Origin: Periconia sp. R9002 | Taxonomy: Eukaryota; Ascomycota; Dothideomycetes; Pleosporales; Periconiaceae | Assembly (NCBI GenBank): GCA_023627715.1 | Contig: JAMAHW010000065.1 | Location: 1 to 64,000 of the forward strand | Length of the DNA stretch: 64,000 nucleotides | Reading direction: 5' to 3' | Shown: positions 11,127 through 24,560 of the stretch, piece by piece | How the letters are laid out: each line of letters opens with the position of its first letter | Position numbering within the stretch: position 1 is the stretch's first letter | The notes under the pieces: generated by a model | What the model was told of the DNA's origin: nothing | What the model saw: only the letters and a program-made list of their open reading frames with translations | Database searches by the model: none | Made by a program: the position numbers and the translations under genes

Positions 11127-14100
11127 GGTCAATTGTCGTGATGGCCTCTCTACTGCGTCATGAGCGAGCTCTTTTAAACAAAGGCAGCTACCGTCGGCCA
11201 CATCGACACAAGGCTGCTGGAGTGGAGGTTGAAGGACAGAACGAGGGTTTGAGAGTTCCGCGCGTACACTTTACTGATAAAGGATTGGGACGGCGACGCT
11301 ACCCCCTGTCACTCTGCCAAACCCATGTCATGCATCCCGTCGGCGGGGTACTCGATGCATCATCTATCCATCTTGCTAATCAACACCATCTTCCCCTTTG
11401 GCAGAAGACTCATCGTCATCACAAACCCCTATCCTGAATCGGAATGAACAGCGGACCTTTGTACCGTCCGTATACGACAGCATCATGTCCCATTCTCCTT
11501 CAATTCATTTCTTCCACCACCAGCACGGACAACTAGACCGTGACACTTCAAACCGGTACCCGAATCTCAGTGTGCTGACGTGCGTCCGCCTCAATTCGTT
11601 TGCATCCAACCAACCAAAGTCCACCGTTTTTGCACTATCCGGTGCCATCAAAAACCCCCGAAACTAGCAAACCTCGCACTGACCCTCGACCCTGAGCCTT
11701 CGCCATCTCCTGGGTGCCTACCTGCAATATTCTACGGGAACATGCACTGTGATTAGCGGAAGGAAAGAATTCAACATACCTACGTAACCAACCGTTTTGG
11801 CCCCTCGGGGAATAGGCCACATGGGGGCCACCCTCTCCTTCCGCGAATCTGTGCCTCGATCCCTCTCAAACTCCTTGTCCGATCATGTGAAACGGCGTAT
11901 AATGGACAATGGACTCCAGGAGCATAGCAGTTGCCAATTTCTGCTGCGAAAAGACCACATGGCAACCAAATAACACTCGCGCAAGATACTTGGATACAGT
12001 TTGGCCCGTCGTCCGGATTCCTGCCGGTGGCGTTTACTCCCTAGGTGCATCATCATAGAGGGCCAAGATACCGAGCTTTGATGCCCTGACATGGCGTGGC
12101 AGGGCAGGGCAATGCAAACAACACTGCAGCCCCGAAACGTAGTTTGTCGATATCAGCCATGTTCCTCGCAGTATTCCCGGACCTTTGTGGAGCTGATTCG
12201 AAAAGCTCGAGCCGTAGGAGCTCCTCACCCTGTGGATACAGCCTGCAAGAAGTCGCAGCTTGGTGGCCTTTCAGGCGAGTACTGTGTCACACGAAACATT
12301 TGACAGGTAGGAATTGAATTCTATCATGTACCCTAGCATCAATTGCAGCAGTCCTGCTTGCCTTGAACCCTAGAATCGGTTGTACGTGGTGGCAAAAGAA
12401 GAGCTTCGACAAATATCAGTGCTGAAGAAATCAGCACGGCACAACTTTGGGTCCTTCCCTCTCATGGCACTGACGACAAACTGTATCAATCTGCTCGCCT
12501 TAGACTATAGGACCCATCTTGCACAGGCCAGTGGCAAAGAATGCGTTATCAAAGGTTAGTACTGAAGGACTGTCTGCACGGTACATGTTCGAAATTCCCT
12601 CACGATGCGGTCATGCTTTTTCCTCCGAGCCGAAATGATTAGCTCAACACCACGATCAGGTCATTGCATGCTATCCTGGTGCGTCACCCGACACGGGAGG
12701 CAGAAACCCTTCTCATTCCAACGTAAATCAGCCAGTAGGAAGGGAATTCGCCACCAGCCTTCTAATCGCTCAACCACTAGCTCCCCATGTCCCTCCTCGT
12801 CTGATTATCCTGCATAGGTACAGCTTGCGTGGCTCCCCCTTTGAAAACGGCAAGCCGGTTCAACGGGCGTGCATGGGGAGGGGCAGCTGCAGTCAAGACT
12901 CAATCCCAAGCCCAGTACCTCAGCATCTCAGCATCTTAGGCCCTCAGGCGGCCACGCAGGAATAACCCACCACCCTCCAACCAACACGAGGCCAATAGCA
13001 CAGTTCTTTTAGTGGGCAGAATCGTACATGTTTCCCCACACCTCGTCTAGCTGATAGTCCCGAAACAGATATCCATATGTCATGTGGAGCTGATAGCCCC
13101 CACACAATATGCATACCTTCGATGTGTTCGCGATAGAATACCAAATAGAGTCATGAAGTCATGTACTCTCTGACCAATATAGCCTATACGAACTCAAACT
13201 TGCCGTGTCTAGAGACGAGACCGATGGACTGCTACCTTGTAGAGTGAAAGCTCCACAGGGAACGAGACCTCTCAAGGACCCATTATGAAGGACTCCCAAA
13301 ACAGCGAGCCTATCACCAGTCTATTCCCCCAAGTCACCAACAACCGTTTCCCCACTTCTTTATCGCCCCACGAGTCCCTCCGCAAAACAATCACTCCACG
13401 GTTCAAACAGAACACTTCTCCAACCGACATCAAACAAAAGTTATTTTAAGAAAAATTGCTCTGTTTCGTCGCCAATCATTACCCACCTTGTACATTTCAC
13501 ACTTTCACAAGGCAGATTTCCTCCCGACCAGACAGCCGTGAGTACGTACAGAGGGGTGGCACGCCGGGAGGTCATATCTCGGGGAGCTAGTGTACCAGGC
13601 GTTATTCACAAATCAGATAACTATACTAGACGTACTATGTAGGTCGTAGAGCTTCTGATTCGTAGAACCTATTAGCCCTCCCGATATGTGACTTCCCGGC
13701 GTGTCACCCCTCTGTACATGCATTATCTGCATCCGGCAGATCCGCAAGGACGAAGAAGAAGAATAAGCCTCAAACCTAGGATTGCGTCGTATATGCCAAC
13801 AGCGGTTCCCCCGCGTGAAGAAGACCTTGTGAACTGTAGCAAGAGGGATGATTAAAGAATGAGACACTCACTGATCGACGGGTCAGCAACCAAGAAGGAC
13901 ATCGTGTGGTATACCCCGACGTTACAAGGCACACCGAAGAAGCAGCAAAGAAGCATAGTTGTCACAGACGAAAAATGCCACGGGATCATAGATGCTGCTT
14001 CATTAGTAGGTAGGTAGGTAGGCATGGCTGGATAGTAAGCCGTGTAGGCCAAAGAAGGTGTAAGGCAGAAAGATAGCGTTGACGAAAGCCTCCAGAGCTG

Positions 14101-14622
14101 TGCTGCATGCTGCTTGGTGGGAGATGAGAAGGTGCTGATCCTCCTACTCCGAGTCTTTTGTTTGTCCTATACGTATACGAGCAAGATGAAACTTAGAACA
14201 ACATGAAACGAATCCTATGAAGAGAATGATTTTTTCATGCATTAAACAAAGACTACATGTTATGTGCGTAACCCTATAACACAACAGGACGGAATCTCCC
14301 AGCCAGCCGAAAGACCCAGAACGGAGAGACTTGGTAATGGAAAGGCAAAGGTTCAATACACCTCCGAAAAAAACAACACGAGAAAAAGACTAATCGCTGA
14401 TCGATACGATTGGTAGTCTTTTTCCAGAACGCCTGACCGGAACGACCATCCATCCATCCACCTACCCACCGAGTCCCACAGCCAGATACAACCTTTTGAG
14501 CGCCGGGCTGAAACCGAATTTGAAAGCACCGAACCGACTTATTGGACTGCCATGATTTAAAAAACCGAACAGACAGAGAAGAGAACATGGAAAACACCCT
14601 TTCACCCGACCTTGCGTTCTCT
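11127..14622. other. Gene-poor 3.5-kb region with one MITE
   Basis: No frame here has a recognisable domain or a believable exon chain. A GTAG tetranucleotide run lies at about 14006-14022. The only structured element is the inverted-repeat element at 13549-13714. The left end is the promoter side of the Zn2Cys6 gene and the right end is the 3' flank of the CLASP gene. Confidence 0.6.
13549..13714. mobile_element. TA-flanked MITE, Tc1/mariner type
   Basis: Terminal inverted repeats begin CAGAGGGGTG at both ends and stay similar for about 40 bases with a few mismatches. The left arm reads CAGAGGGGTGGCACGCCGGG and the right arm, read inward on the other strand, CAGAGGGGTGACACGCCGGG. Both ends are flanked directly by TA (13547-13548 and 13715-13716), the target duplication expected for Tc1/mariner (Fot1/Pot2-like) transposons. 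At 166 bp with no coding capacity it fits a non-autonomous miniature element. Family assignment is inference from the TA duplication and structure. Confidence 0.8.
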
Positions 14623-17600
14623 TTACGCCTTAGCTTTCTTCGCAAGATAATAGGTCAACAGATTTAGATGTTGCTCTCTTGCCCCGGCAACCGCCTTCCA
14701 AAATTCCTCCTTCTCGCCTCCTATGCGCTCGTGAAGCGAAACGCACACGTCAATGTCCGCTTTGCGCACATCCGCATCCGTATCGTCGAGGCACCGCACA
14801 GCCAATCTCCCCACACGAGCCGTTTGCTCGGGATTCAGTTCGATGTTTTTGGCCTTGGACATCTGGATCAATGAGGAAAGTATGCTGAGAGCCATGGTCG
14901 TTGTGCGAGTCGAGACGGAGACTGTGGAATCAGCAGATGATTTGGAATTGGGCGACGATGCTGGTGTGGATGCTGGGGTCTCTTCGATGAGCGATAGTAC
15001 AGCATCCAGGCACTCTGCAGGCTGGCCGTATTTGACAATCTCGTCTGCTGTCGTCTCGAGATCGATTGCAATGTGAGACGTATTCTCGTACTGAGCTTTG
15101 GTCTGCAAAAGCGAGCACAAAACACGGGAGAAGTATTTGGCTGTCTCCCTCCGATAAAGTGACAGCATCGCCCTGATGGTCGCTAGAGCTTGGACTTTGA
15201 GGTTCACGGCCTTCACTAGCGCTATCTTGAGATCCTCGGATGGTGTTTCGAGGAAGTCCAAACAGGTAAGCAGCAACTCGCCAAATTTCTCATCGTTTGG
15301 TCCCCAAATATCTTGGTTGGACTTGACCATGTCTTGAAGACGACGGAACATATGTGCTTCTACCGTCCGACTCTGAATCTTCTTGATGCCGCTTGCAAGT
15401 AATTGCCTGTTCTTGAGCACCTCCGGGCCGCTTGCTTCATTCGATGCCGTGTGCATTACACTGCCAGTGCTTGTAGTTTTGTGGTGGCCGCGTACAGGCT
15501 CCTCGCTTGCTTCGCCCATCATGGTTGTGCTGTCGACACTCGCCGTACTCTGCCTGCGTTCAGCACTCTTTTCGTTCAAGGGAAGTTCCTCAAGGACAGG
15601 CTTCTCTCCATCGTTCAGCGTAGCAGGCTCCTGGCCGACAAATGGATCTTCGTATACCTGAACTTCACCCTGTGCATCGGTGCCGCGAGTGCTTGGCCGA
15701 TCCGGGGACCGCATGCGGGTGTTTCGTCCCAAACTGATATCGTTCATAGATTTGGGGCTCTTTAGTGGCGAACCATGTGGGCTTCCCGCTGCCAGACGTC
15801 CAGGGGATGGTGACGGTTTAGGAGGGCTGCGTTGAGCTGGCTGCGAAGGGGGTCGACTAAGGTTCGGTATGACCATTGTGAAATTCTCATCGTCAACCGA
15901 ATCGATGGCTTGGCTATCTATAGTGGTGCTGTCCATTCCATGCCGTTGACGGAACGGAATGACACCCGGTTGATGGTGACTCTGAGATCGAACAAATGGT
16001 CTGACCATGGTGAGGTCTTCGTCTTTCGACGGGCTGATGGCTGGGCTGCCATTCCGAGAACCGACGCTTGGTGTTTTCTTGTGCGTTGAGGCTTCTCCAA
16101 GCCTCGATTTACTTCTTATAGGGCTGATGTTCGGACTGTTCTGTGTTTGCGCGCGGGCGCGGACGGTACTCTTGGGTGCAACAGATTTTTTAGCTGTTGT
16201 CGCTAATGGTGTTCTTTCTGGGGTCATAGAAGGTGTGACCTTGCCACCATTACGCCGAACTGCATACGGGTCTGCAGTTGCAGGCCTATGAAGCTCTGGT
16301 CGGGGCCTAATAGGACGTCGGGCCGTGCCGCTCATCAGGGAGCCAGAGCCATTCGTAGCCACCGATTTCGTGGAGCTTCCTAGGGCAGAAGGTGGTCGAG
16401 CAGGATTTGACGAATTCGTTGATGTATTTGACGCCGTTCGAGGAACTGCAGGCTTGGCCGTTTGTGATTTAACAGGTGTATAGCTGGCTTGAGCAGAGCT
16501 GGGGCGGTCCAAACCACCTTTTGCAGCTGCCAACTTTAATTTCCGCTGTTCAGCAATTTTTGCCTTCAGCGCATCCCGCGCAGCTCCACCGCCAGCGCCA
16601 ACAGATTTCGAAAAGTTCGCAACACTGCTCTGGGACGAAGCCAGCGATGCATTAGGGTTGTTAGGGTCTTTTTCCAATGCGGTTTTCTCCCTCTTGTCGA
16701 ATGTTGCAAACATTCTGCTACAGCGTCAGTGTTGTGTTATCCTACAAGGGATGATTGACTTACACTTCAGCTTTCTGCGGCCAAACAAGCGCAAACGTCC
16801 AGTAGGTGCTCCGATATGCCTCGCGAACCTTTGGGTTGGCATCACTGACGCCCTTCTTCAGGATCTTATCGAGTAATTCGAGTCCTCCGGAATGCTCGAT
16901 GTGCGACTTGTGTTTACGAATGAGGGTTTTCACCCAACCGGCCGAGTATGTTCGCGGCTGTACATTCTTGTCCTGGGACGCAAAGGAGACATGCTGCAAC
17001 ACACGGGTTGTGTAGGAAACATTGGAAAAAATAGCGTCAACAGTCGCACTGCCATTTTGCGCAGATATGTTCTTGGTCGCCGCGCACATTTTGATAAATG
17101 TCTGCAGTAAAATTTCTGCCCACGGGTCCATTGATGTGCCAACCGTCTTCGCCAACTCTTGGACCAACATGCATCCATTTGTCGACATGGTGGTTCGGAG
17201 AGAGTTGGCAACTTTCAATATACCGTCTAGGAGCGACTTGATGCCAGCCACAAAAACGGCGTGAAATTCGGTAGGGGCATTGCCTTTTGTGATTCGCCTT
17301 AGCTTGGTTACGCTCTTGTCTCGATGGAGCCAGTTCTGCTCTGATTCTCTGCCTTCAAAGTGTGGGGCCATATCACGGAAGATTTCGTCTAACTCTCGTT
17401 GCGTGTAGATGTGCAGGGCATCCATAGAGACAGGCTCGGAGGGTGGGGGAACCTCCACGTTTAGGCTGTCTGCGAAACCCGTGTCAGGCTGTAGCGTCGC
17501 TGCTCGGCCGACCGATATAGGGCGAACTGGCGGCTGTGGGGGTGGGAGCATTTCGGGCTCTGCAGGCGGTGCTGCATCGTCGAGGTGAGAAGTGATGTAA

Positions 17601-18380
17601 TTGGCGATGGTTTTGCGGACATTGAGGGCAACGAGCTGTTTTCTCAAGTTTACTTTTGCGACTTCTGGAGCGTTTCTGTTCAAATACTACCGTTAGCTAT
17701 CCTGCAACGGCGGTGCCCATTCTCTGTGAGGGGTAAGGCGTACCGGAACAATTCCACTACAGCGGTCTTTGCTGTTTCGCGCACGCCGGCGTCGGCGTCC
17801 TCCAAGTTGGCTACTAGTTGGTTACTGTAAGTACGGAAAGGGAGACCTTCAGTCTTATTCATCTGTTTGCGCACACGTTAGATGGGTTGCATGGGCTCGA
17901 GGAGTGAGTTGAATTGGCACCCACCTTAACCAGCCACTGCATCGACACCTCTTTGGCACGGGCATTATTACCCTTCATGGCATTGTGCATGGCGTCGTCG
18001 ACCTCGGTATGGCATAGCGGGTGAAGGTCGCCCAGCAATTGCGCAGCGGCCTGACGGTGACTGTCACGCGCATCTCCGAGCTTATCAACGAGCAGGGGAA
18101 GCAGTCTGTGGGATTGGGAGGTGATGATAGAAGTCTCTCTCTGCAATTGCAGTCGCTTGAGGAAGTGAGACAGAGTGGAGAAGCCGGCCTGGACAAGGGC
18201 AGCGGATGTTGTGGCGCTGATGGCAAGGCGAATGCATTCAAATATGGGAGCCTGGCAGGTCTCAGGCACGCGGCTGTGCTTGATGCTGGACTTGAGAGTG
18301 GTGAACTGGGACAAGCGCGCCTCGACGGGCGTGGAAGGCTTTTTCAAAGCTGCGAGGAGGGTACTGGTTTGCTCCTCCAT
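14623..18380 (-). CDS. STU1: CLASP-family microtubule-binding protein (Stu1-like)
   Basis: Four exons: 18380-17925, 17862-17744, 17675-16764, 16714-14623; 1,192 residues. The N-terminal 190 residues form a TOG/HEAT-type array, with LVDKLGDARDSHRQAAAQLL and LEDADAGVRETAKTAVVELF as typical repeat helices. A CLASP N-terminal domain spans about 285-495 (DEIFRDMAPHFEGRESEQNW through YRSTYWTFALVWP). A long basic Ser/Pro/Arg-rich, presumably microtubule-binding linker follows (about 500-940), then a C-terminal helical domain. CLASPs bind tubulin, rescue microtubules and are needed for spindle function. The start chosen is the first ATG (MEEQTSTLLAALKK), since the frame extends upstream only through a non-ATG codon. 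Junctions use GTGGGT, GTACGC and GTAAGT donors and agree with the family sequence. Divergent from THI4. Confidence 0.93.
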
Positions 18381-19187
18381 GTTGAGCAATTGTTATTGAG
18401 GGAGGGGGGAGCGGGGTCGCATGAGGTTGCGTGCGGATTGTATACGGGTTGTGATGATGGTGGTGGTCGGTGTTGAATGTTGTTGTTGCGGTCGGGGCTG
18501 TATTTGGCTCCCTTACCCTGCTTGGCATTAGCGTGTTTGGACTTGCCCGTTTCATAGCAACGACCCCTCACGTGCCCCTCTCTCCACACACCAGACTCAT
18601 ACAAGGTATCTCCGTCCATCAATGTCAACATTTGAATCATTGTCACTGCATTCATATGTGCAGACGTGTGCATCCACCGAATCATCCCAGAGTCCTCCTG
18701 TTTGGATGTTGCACCTCTTTCCCAATGTAGCATTGATCATGCTTCCGAGTACTTACATATGTACAATACATACCTAGATGCTAACTACATATACACATCT
18801 TCAATGGATTCATGCCCCAATTATCCGACGTGTTTTTTTCTCTCATCTCTTCCACCGGCTATCTTCCCGCAATGCCACCTCGTCATACTCTTAATTTTTC
18901 ATACCCATCACCCTTTTTCATCGAATAGCATCGCAGCTTTATCCATCTCAAGTGGGGGTCCACCGTTGACGTTGATACCCCGCCTCAACATTCCATCAGT
19001 AGCCGTCACACACCATTGAAAAGGCTCTTTATCCCTTTCCATTCTCCTCTCTCTTCTCTCCTCCTCACTACTCAATAATCGACTCTTTCGTACCTAAAAA
19101 CCAATTACTCGTAGTTATACCCACACTTCCATCAGTTGCTGTAGAAGAATAGCTAACTCTTCACAGGCTGCCCGATCTTCCACAAGT

Positions 19188-19259
19188 ATGGGTCGCACCC
19201 ACATGGAGACATGCCCCCGTGCGGTGTTATCCCACAAACATCAAGGTACCTACGTATAA
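19188..19259 (+). promoter_or_regulatory. Upstream ORF of 23 codons in the THI4 leader
   Basis: An ATG at 19188 opens a 23-codon frame (MGRTHMETCPRAVL...GTYV) that ends in TAA at 19257-19259. Candidate 5' splice sites lie next to or inside it: GTATGG at 19186 and GTACCT at 19246. In riboswitch-controlled fungal thiamine genes such as Neurospora NMT1, splicing choice decides whether upstream ORFs stay in the mRNA. The same logic is plausible here but is inference. Confidence 0.45.
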
Positions 19260-19465
19260 CTATTGTAAAGTATATATACTTAGCATGGACCGGTGTTCGT
19301 TTCCGGCACCGTGTTCCCCTACTTCGTCGCTTTACGCCGAATCTAGGGGCGCATGGTGCTGGTCTCGTTCTGAGATTATACGGTTGATAACTTGATCTGG
19401 ATAATACCAGCGAAAGGATCATGCCTCTTTCCACCCAAGAGAAAGAGCACTCTTAACTGTGAATA
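19246..19465 (+). other. Probable 5'-leader intron of THI4 carrying the riboswitch
   Basis: The acceptor GAATAG ends at 19465, with TTAAC about 12 bases before it. The donor is ambiguous: GTACCT at 19246 or GTATGG at 19186. Either intron encloses the TPP aptamer, as in other ascomycete thiamine genes. RNA evidence would be needed to choose. Confidence 0.5.
19347..19426 (+). promoter_or_regulatory. Thiamine pyrophosphate (TPP) riboswitch
   Basis: The leader contains the diagnostic fungal TPP aptamer strings: CTGAGATTATACGG at 19370-19383, ACTTGATCTGGATAATACC at 19390-19408 and CAGCGAAAGGATCATGCC at 19408-19425, in the conserved order. The outer stem can pair GGCGCATG near 19348 with CATGCC near 19425. 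It lies about 70 bases upstream of the THI4 start and upstream of a good branch and acceptor pair (TTAAC, then GAATAG ending at 19465). In fungi this riboswitch normally sits in a leader intron and represses expression by changing splicing when TPP is high. Confidence 0.95.
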
Positions 19466-19497
19466 GGTTTCTGCAACCGTTGAAGTAACTTGTCAAC

Positions 19498-20610
<1,113 letters not shown>

Positions 20611-20755
20611 GCGGATCAATGTGAAACTAGTGAAGTGAAAGGTGGAATATTCGTCACTCGTTGTCTACGTCTCCCTATTCCACACTTTCGTTTTGAACTG
20701 GAAGAGAAACCATTTACATAAATCCCAATTGGGCAATGCCATACACTCATTACGC

Positions 20756-20768
20756 GTTTCTAAGAAAC
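20756..20768. repeat. Second copy of GTTTCTAAGAAAC palindrome
   Basis: Six-base arms around one central A, identical over 13 bases to the core at 634-650. It lies about 150 bp past the THI4 stop codon. The inverted TTC/GAA units resemble a minimal heat-shock element, but position and number do not support a firm call. Confidence 0.4.
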
Positions 20769-23700
20769 ACGCCTTATCCTCAAAATATAATTCCCGTGCA
20801 ACTCTGAACCGATGATTTTATGTCCCCTTTAGTGCCACATCGAAGTCAAACACCCTCCCAAACCATGAATATGCGGCTTACGTCCGAGGCGTAGTCGTAT
20901 ATATTACCTACATATCGTCATATTCTTAATGCGACGACACGTTGCCATCGCCGGTCATGCCTTTTCGTCAACATACATACTCTATACTCGTACATCTCTG
21001 CATTCCATCCGAGTCGAATGGATAATACCTAGGCGTGGAAGCAACCCGCACTCCCAACACCCCCACGCTCTGCGTATAACGCTTCAAAGTCCCATCCCCC
21101 CTCAATCTTATAGCTCTTTAGAACTAAGTAGAATATCGGGAGACGGTTTCTATGTAATAGTTTCATTATTTCACCTACAGTATTAATACTTGGGAATATC
21201 TTTGATAAAGATATGCAAGGTACCTACCTTGGTTTTGTGAGTGCGGGATATATCAACACCGCCCGCGTGGTAATGGATTAGGGCGAGGTTCTTGGAAGGA
21301 GGAGGAGGAGGAGAAGGAGTGGATGACGGGATGTAGATAAGGCAACGTGGGTAAGATAGCAAGATACACAGGGTAGCACTACTCTGTGAGGATTTGATTT
21401 AATTTCAATTTCATGCAACATAACTTGGAGAAATTCTGCTTGTCCGTATTTGGTTGCATAACCCATTAACAAACACTTTCTGTCTTTGGTTTGTGAGAAA
21501 AGGCAACTTGTTGTCTTGTATGCTGCAAGCTTCTTCAGGCGGTAGAAATATTTACTATTTGATGGATAGAGGGATTAGGTAGGGTTTTTTCTATGCCAGG
21601 CATCCTCCCCCTCCATAGCCTGACACAATATGAGAACTAGACGCCATTACTCTTTGAAACTTGATGGAGAAGCGTCCTGTTGGATGTGGGGATGTAGGTA
21701 TATAGGACGAGGTGGGATCAAAGGAAGCACTGCAATATATGTGGCAGCATTTGAACATGGAAACGGTGGCCCGGCTAGGTACTTCTCGTATATAACTTTT
21801 TTTATGGGGAAGAGTATAGCAGCGACACATCTGACGCACCTCACAAACTATTGATTCTATCGATAAACTAGGTAGATGGCAAGCCTAGGCATTCAGGACT
21901 GTCGGGTTATGCAACTCGAGCTAAGACAAACAAAACACTTCAAATCAAAAGCTCGGAACAAGCCGACGCCCGCCGCTACCTACCCTCAGACGAAAGAGAG
22001 AAAAAAAGCAAATAACGAAAAAAAAGCAAACAAAACGAACAACAAAGTTTAAAGTGGCGTTCCGACCCGCGGCGGCAAAACGCCCATGATCGTCGCATTG
22101 TTCGCTCCATTCCCCACAAGTACCTAATATCACCAAGGAGAGGCGATAATAGGAAACGCCACATTTGATAGGTATGCCATGCGCGGTCTCGTGCCGTGTA
22201 GACTGGCTGCGACGATGTGGACTTGCTTTTTTTCTTTCTTTTTTCTGGATGTGCATTTGAGAGGGACGGTACAGGTAATTGCCGAGTAAGTATGTAGGCA
22301 ATTGCCGGGGAGGGAAGGATTTATAGGTAATCACCAAGTGAAAGGAGAGGTAGCGGGGTCATGATTTACGAGGATGGGTACTGTATGAATCATGGCAAGA
22401 ACGAGCCGGAGATGGCGATCTTGCGAGTAAGTCAGTTGGTGATAGTGTCCTGAGTCAATCGCTTTCCCGGAGATACGGTGCCAATGTGGATCGGATCAGC
22501 CATGGCGAACGGTTATCTCGATGAATTTGTCTTTTTTGTTTTCCGGTTATACGTGTTTTTTTTTGTCTGGGTATAAGATAGCCCTTAGTACTGCGGCACT
22601 ATAAAATCATCTGATACTTATTATGATGATGAAGGCCAGGTTAGGAAAAGGAAAAAGGAGAAGAAGATGACAAGGAGGGCGTCTGGACCGTCACGGGGTG
22701 TGTGTGTGGAGCTGATGCTTCCATGTTGCTATTCGTGTAAGAGTCCGGACATTACCGGGCGGGAAATAGGTGAAGGCGGAAATCATCAGCAGCGTGGCTT
22801 TGACGGAGTGTGACGGAAGGGTAGGGCGATGTCAGAAGGCATTCCTTTTGGTCTGGACGATGGCATCAGATTGCCGTGTGAATGTCGTTGAGGCTGGCAA
22901 GTTGGGCCAGACGGCTGGGGAAAGATGAAACAGAGGGCCCGAGAGGGATATTAAGCAGAAGCGGTATGGGTTTCAGGGACCGTGACCCACCGAATCGGCA
23001 TGCGGAAAATAAGCGGGTAGGCTTCCGGGGGGGTTGGCAGAGGACCAGGCGAAGATTCAGGTAATGGTTCAGCCCTAGTACGGATTACACGAAAAATCAA
23101 GCATGGGTTATGGGATTTGTGATGAATGATTACGCATCATGCAGTGTTGGCAAGAGGTGTGAGGTGAGGTCGGGACATTGGATGTTGTAGTGAACTATAT
23201 CCGAACTCGGCTCGAGCTTGACTGCAGGGGTTGTAATGGACTGTGCTACCATCCAAGAAATGAAATTGTAATAAAGGGCAACTTTTGTTGCAAGACGTCT
23301 TTCTTCCTACATTGATTCAATATTGATACTAATCCCAAGAGGCTCTCGACGAACTGTAAGGCCGGTACGACTGGTGGGTTGATCTGATGCCGCGTTTTTT
23401 GTGAAGAGGTTCGCGGTGAAGGCCATCTGTTCGGGCAGTTCTGAGGTGAATAGAGTAGCGCCTATGGAAAGGTCTTGGTCCTAGGGTCTGTGTAAGTCCT
23501 GTGGGAATAGTCGTCTGTGGCTCGACTATTAGCTCTGAGTGATTTCCTTGGGCGCATTGGAAGTGGACTCCTGGTGTGTAAAACACAAGTAAGCAGGGCT
23601 TGAAGGTTGGCGTAGAGGAGACATGATTGTGAGGACTTGCTAGTTATTGCTATGTAGTAGTTGGTGGTATCGGGTAGTTGGGTGTTGTGAACAGGATATA

Positions 23701-24465
23701 AAATGAGAGCAGGTAGGAGAAATGTCCTCCAGTATGTAAAGAGCATGGCGCAACAGTGGCGTTCTGTAGTGTACCGTGGCATGGCAGCACGGCAGCACGG
23801 CTTCAGCTCGACACGCTTTGCATCGAATAATAAACGGACCATGGACTAGCACTGTAGACTGTCACGAATGATAAGTGGTTACATGTAGTCGAGTGGCACG
23901 GTCAATGTGTATGGACAGGGAAACTTGACAGACGCCAAAGGAAGCGTTTCATGTCGAAGCAACGTGCAGATCTCGTAGCACGGTGGTGCTCGCTGGCGTT
24001 TTGCATCTGAAGTCGTCGTGCTTCTTCTTTCTTCTTCAGTCGTTTACGGCGGCTGATGTCGACATGGTACGGTACGGAGTAGGTATGGATGGCGATGGCG
24101 GCTTCGAGACCCTCGCTGCTCAGTTGTTAGTGGCCGCACTACCTTTTAATAGCACCCAACCCTAAGTACTGTAGTATGGATTTAAGTATAGCACAGGGTA
24201 GCTGAGGCCACATGTACATAGCTAGATAAGTACATAGGTAGGCACTGCATGTGTCGATGCTGGCATCTATCGATGGATGGCTAGAACAGAAAACAAAACA
24301 GACACTTGGTGTTTATGATGAGAAATCAAAGCGGTGGTGAGGTGCAAATCATTCAAGGATTCAAGACCCTGGCTGGTGTGGGGACCGTGCACTGACCATG
24401 TTTGGCGTGATTGGTTGACTGAACCTTGGGGAGAGAGGGGGAGGACAGGACAGTGGCCGCGTTGC

Positions 24466-24560
24466 AGGAGAGGAGAGGAGAGGAGTGGAGTGGAGTGAAA
24501 GCGTGAATGCCTGTGCCTGGCCTGTCCTGTCCTGTCCTGTCCTGTCCTGTCCTGTCTTGT
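24466..24560. repeat. Two adjacent pentanucleotide microsatellites
   Basis: AGGAG/TGGAG repeats run from 24466 to 24496. Seven exact CCTGT units plus a CTTGT variant run from 24521 to 24560. They lie upstream of the LIM-RhoGAP leader and are likely length-variable between strains. Confidence 0.85.

Larger units (their letters stand above)
18381..19497. promoter_or_regulatory. Divergent STU1/THI4 intergenic region
   Basis: This 1,117-bp region holds the promoters of the minus-strand CLASP gene and plus-strand THI4. A pyrimidine-rich stretch at about 18830-19090 probably belongs to the THI4 promoter. The last 310 bases form the THI4 leader with an upstream ORF, a riboswitch and a probable intron. 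Confidence 0.6.

Noticed and set aside
12589..12600. GTTCGAAATTCC resembling a tRNA T-arm
   Set aside because: No acceptor stem, A box or anticodon arm can be placed upstream at the right distance.
11127..13548. Possible small genes in the gene-poor interval
   Set aside because: All frames are under 125 codons, overlap each other and have no domain, signal peptide or consistent introns.
23329..23842. Minus-strand frames in the 20.6-25.1 kb gap
   Set aside because: Irregular amino-acid composition, no family resemblance and no plausible exon chain.
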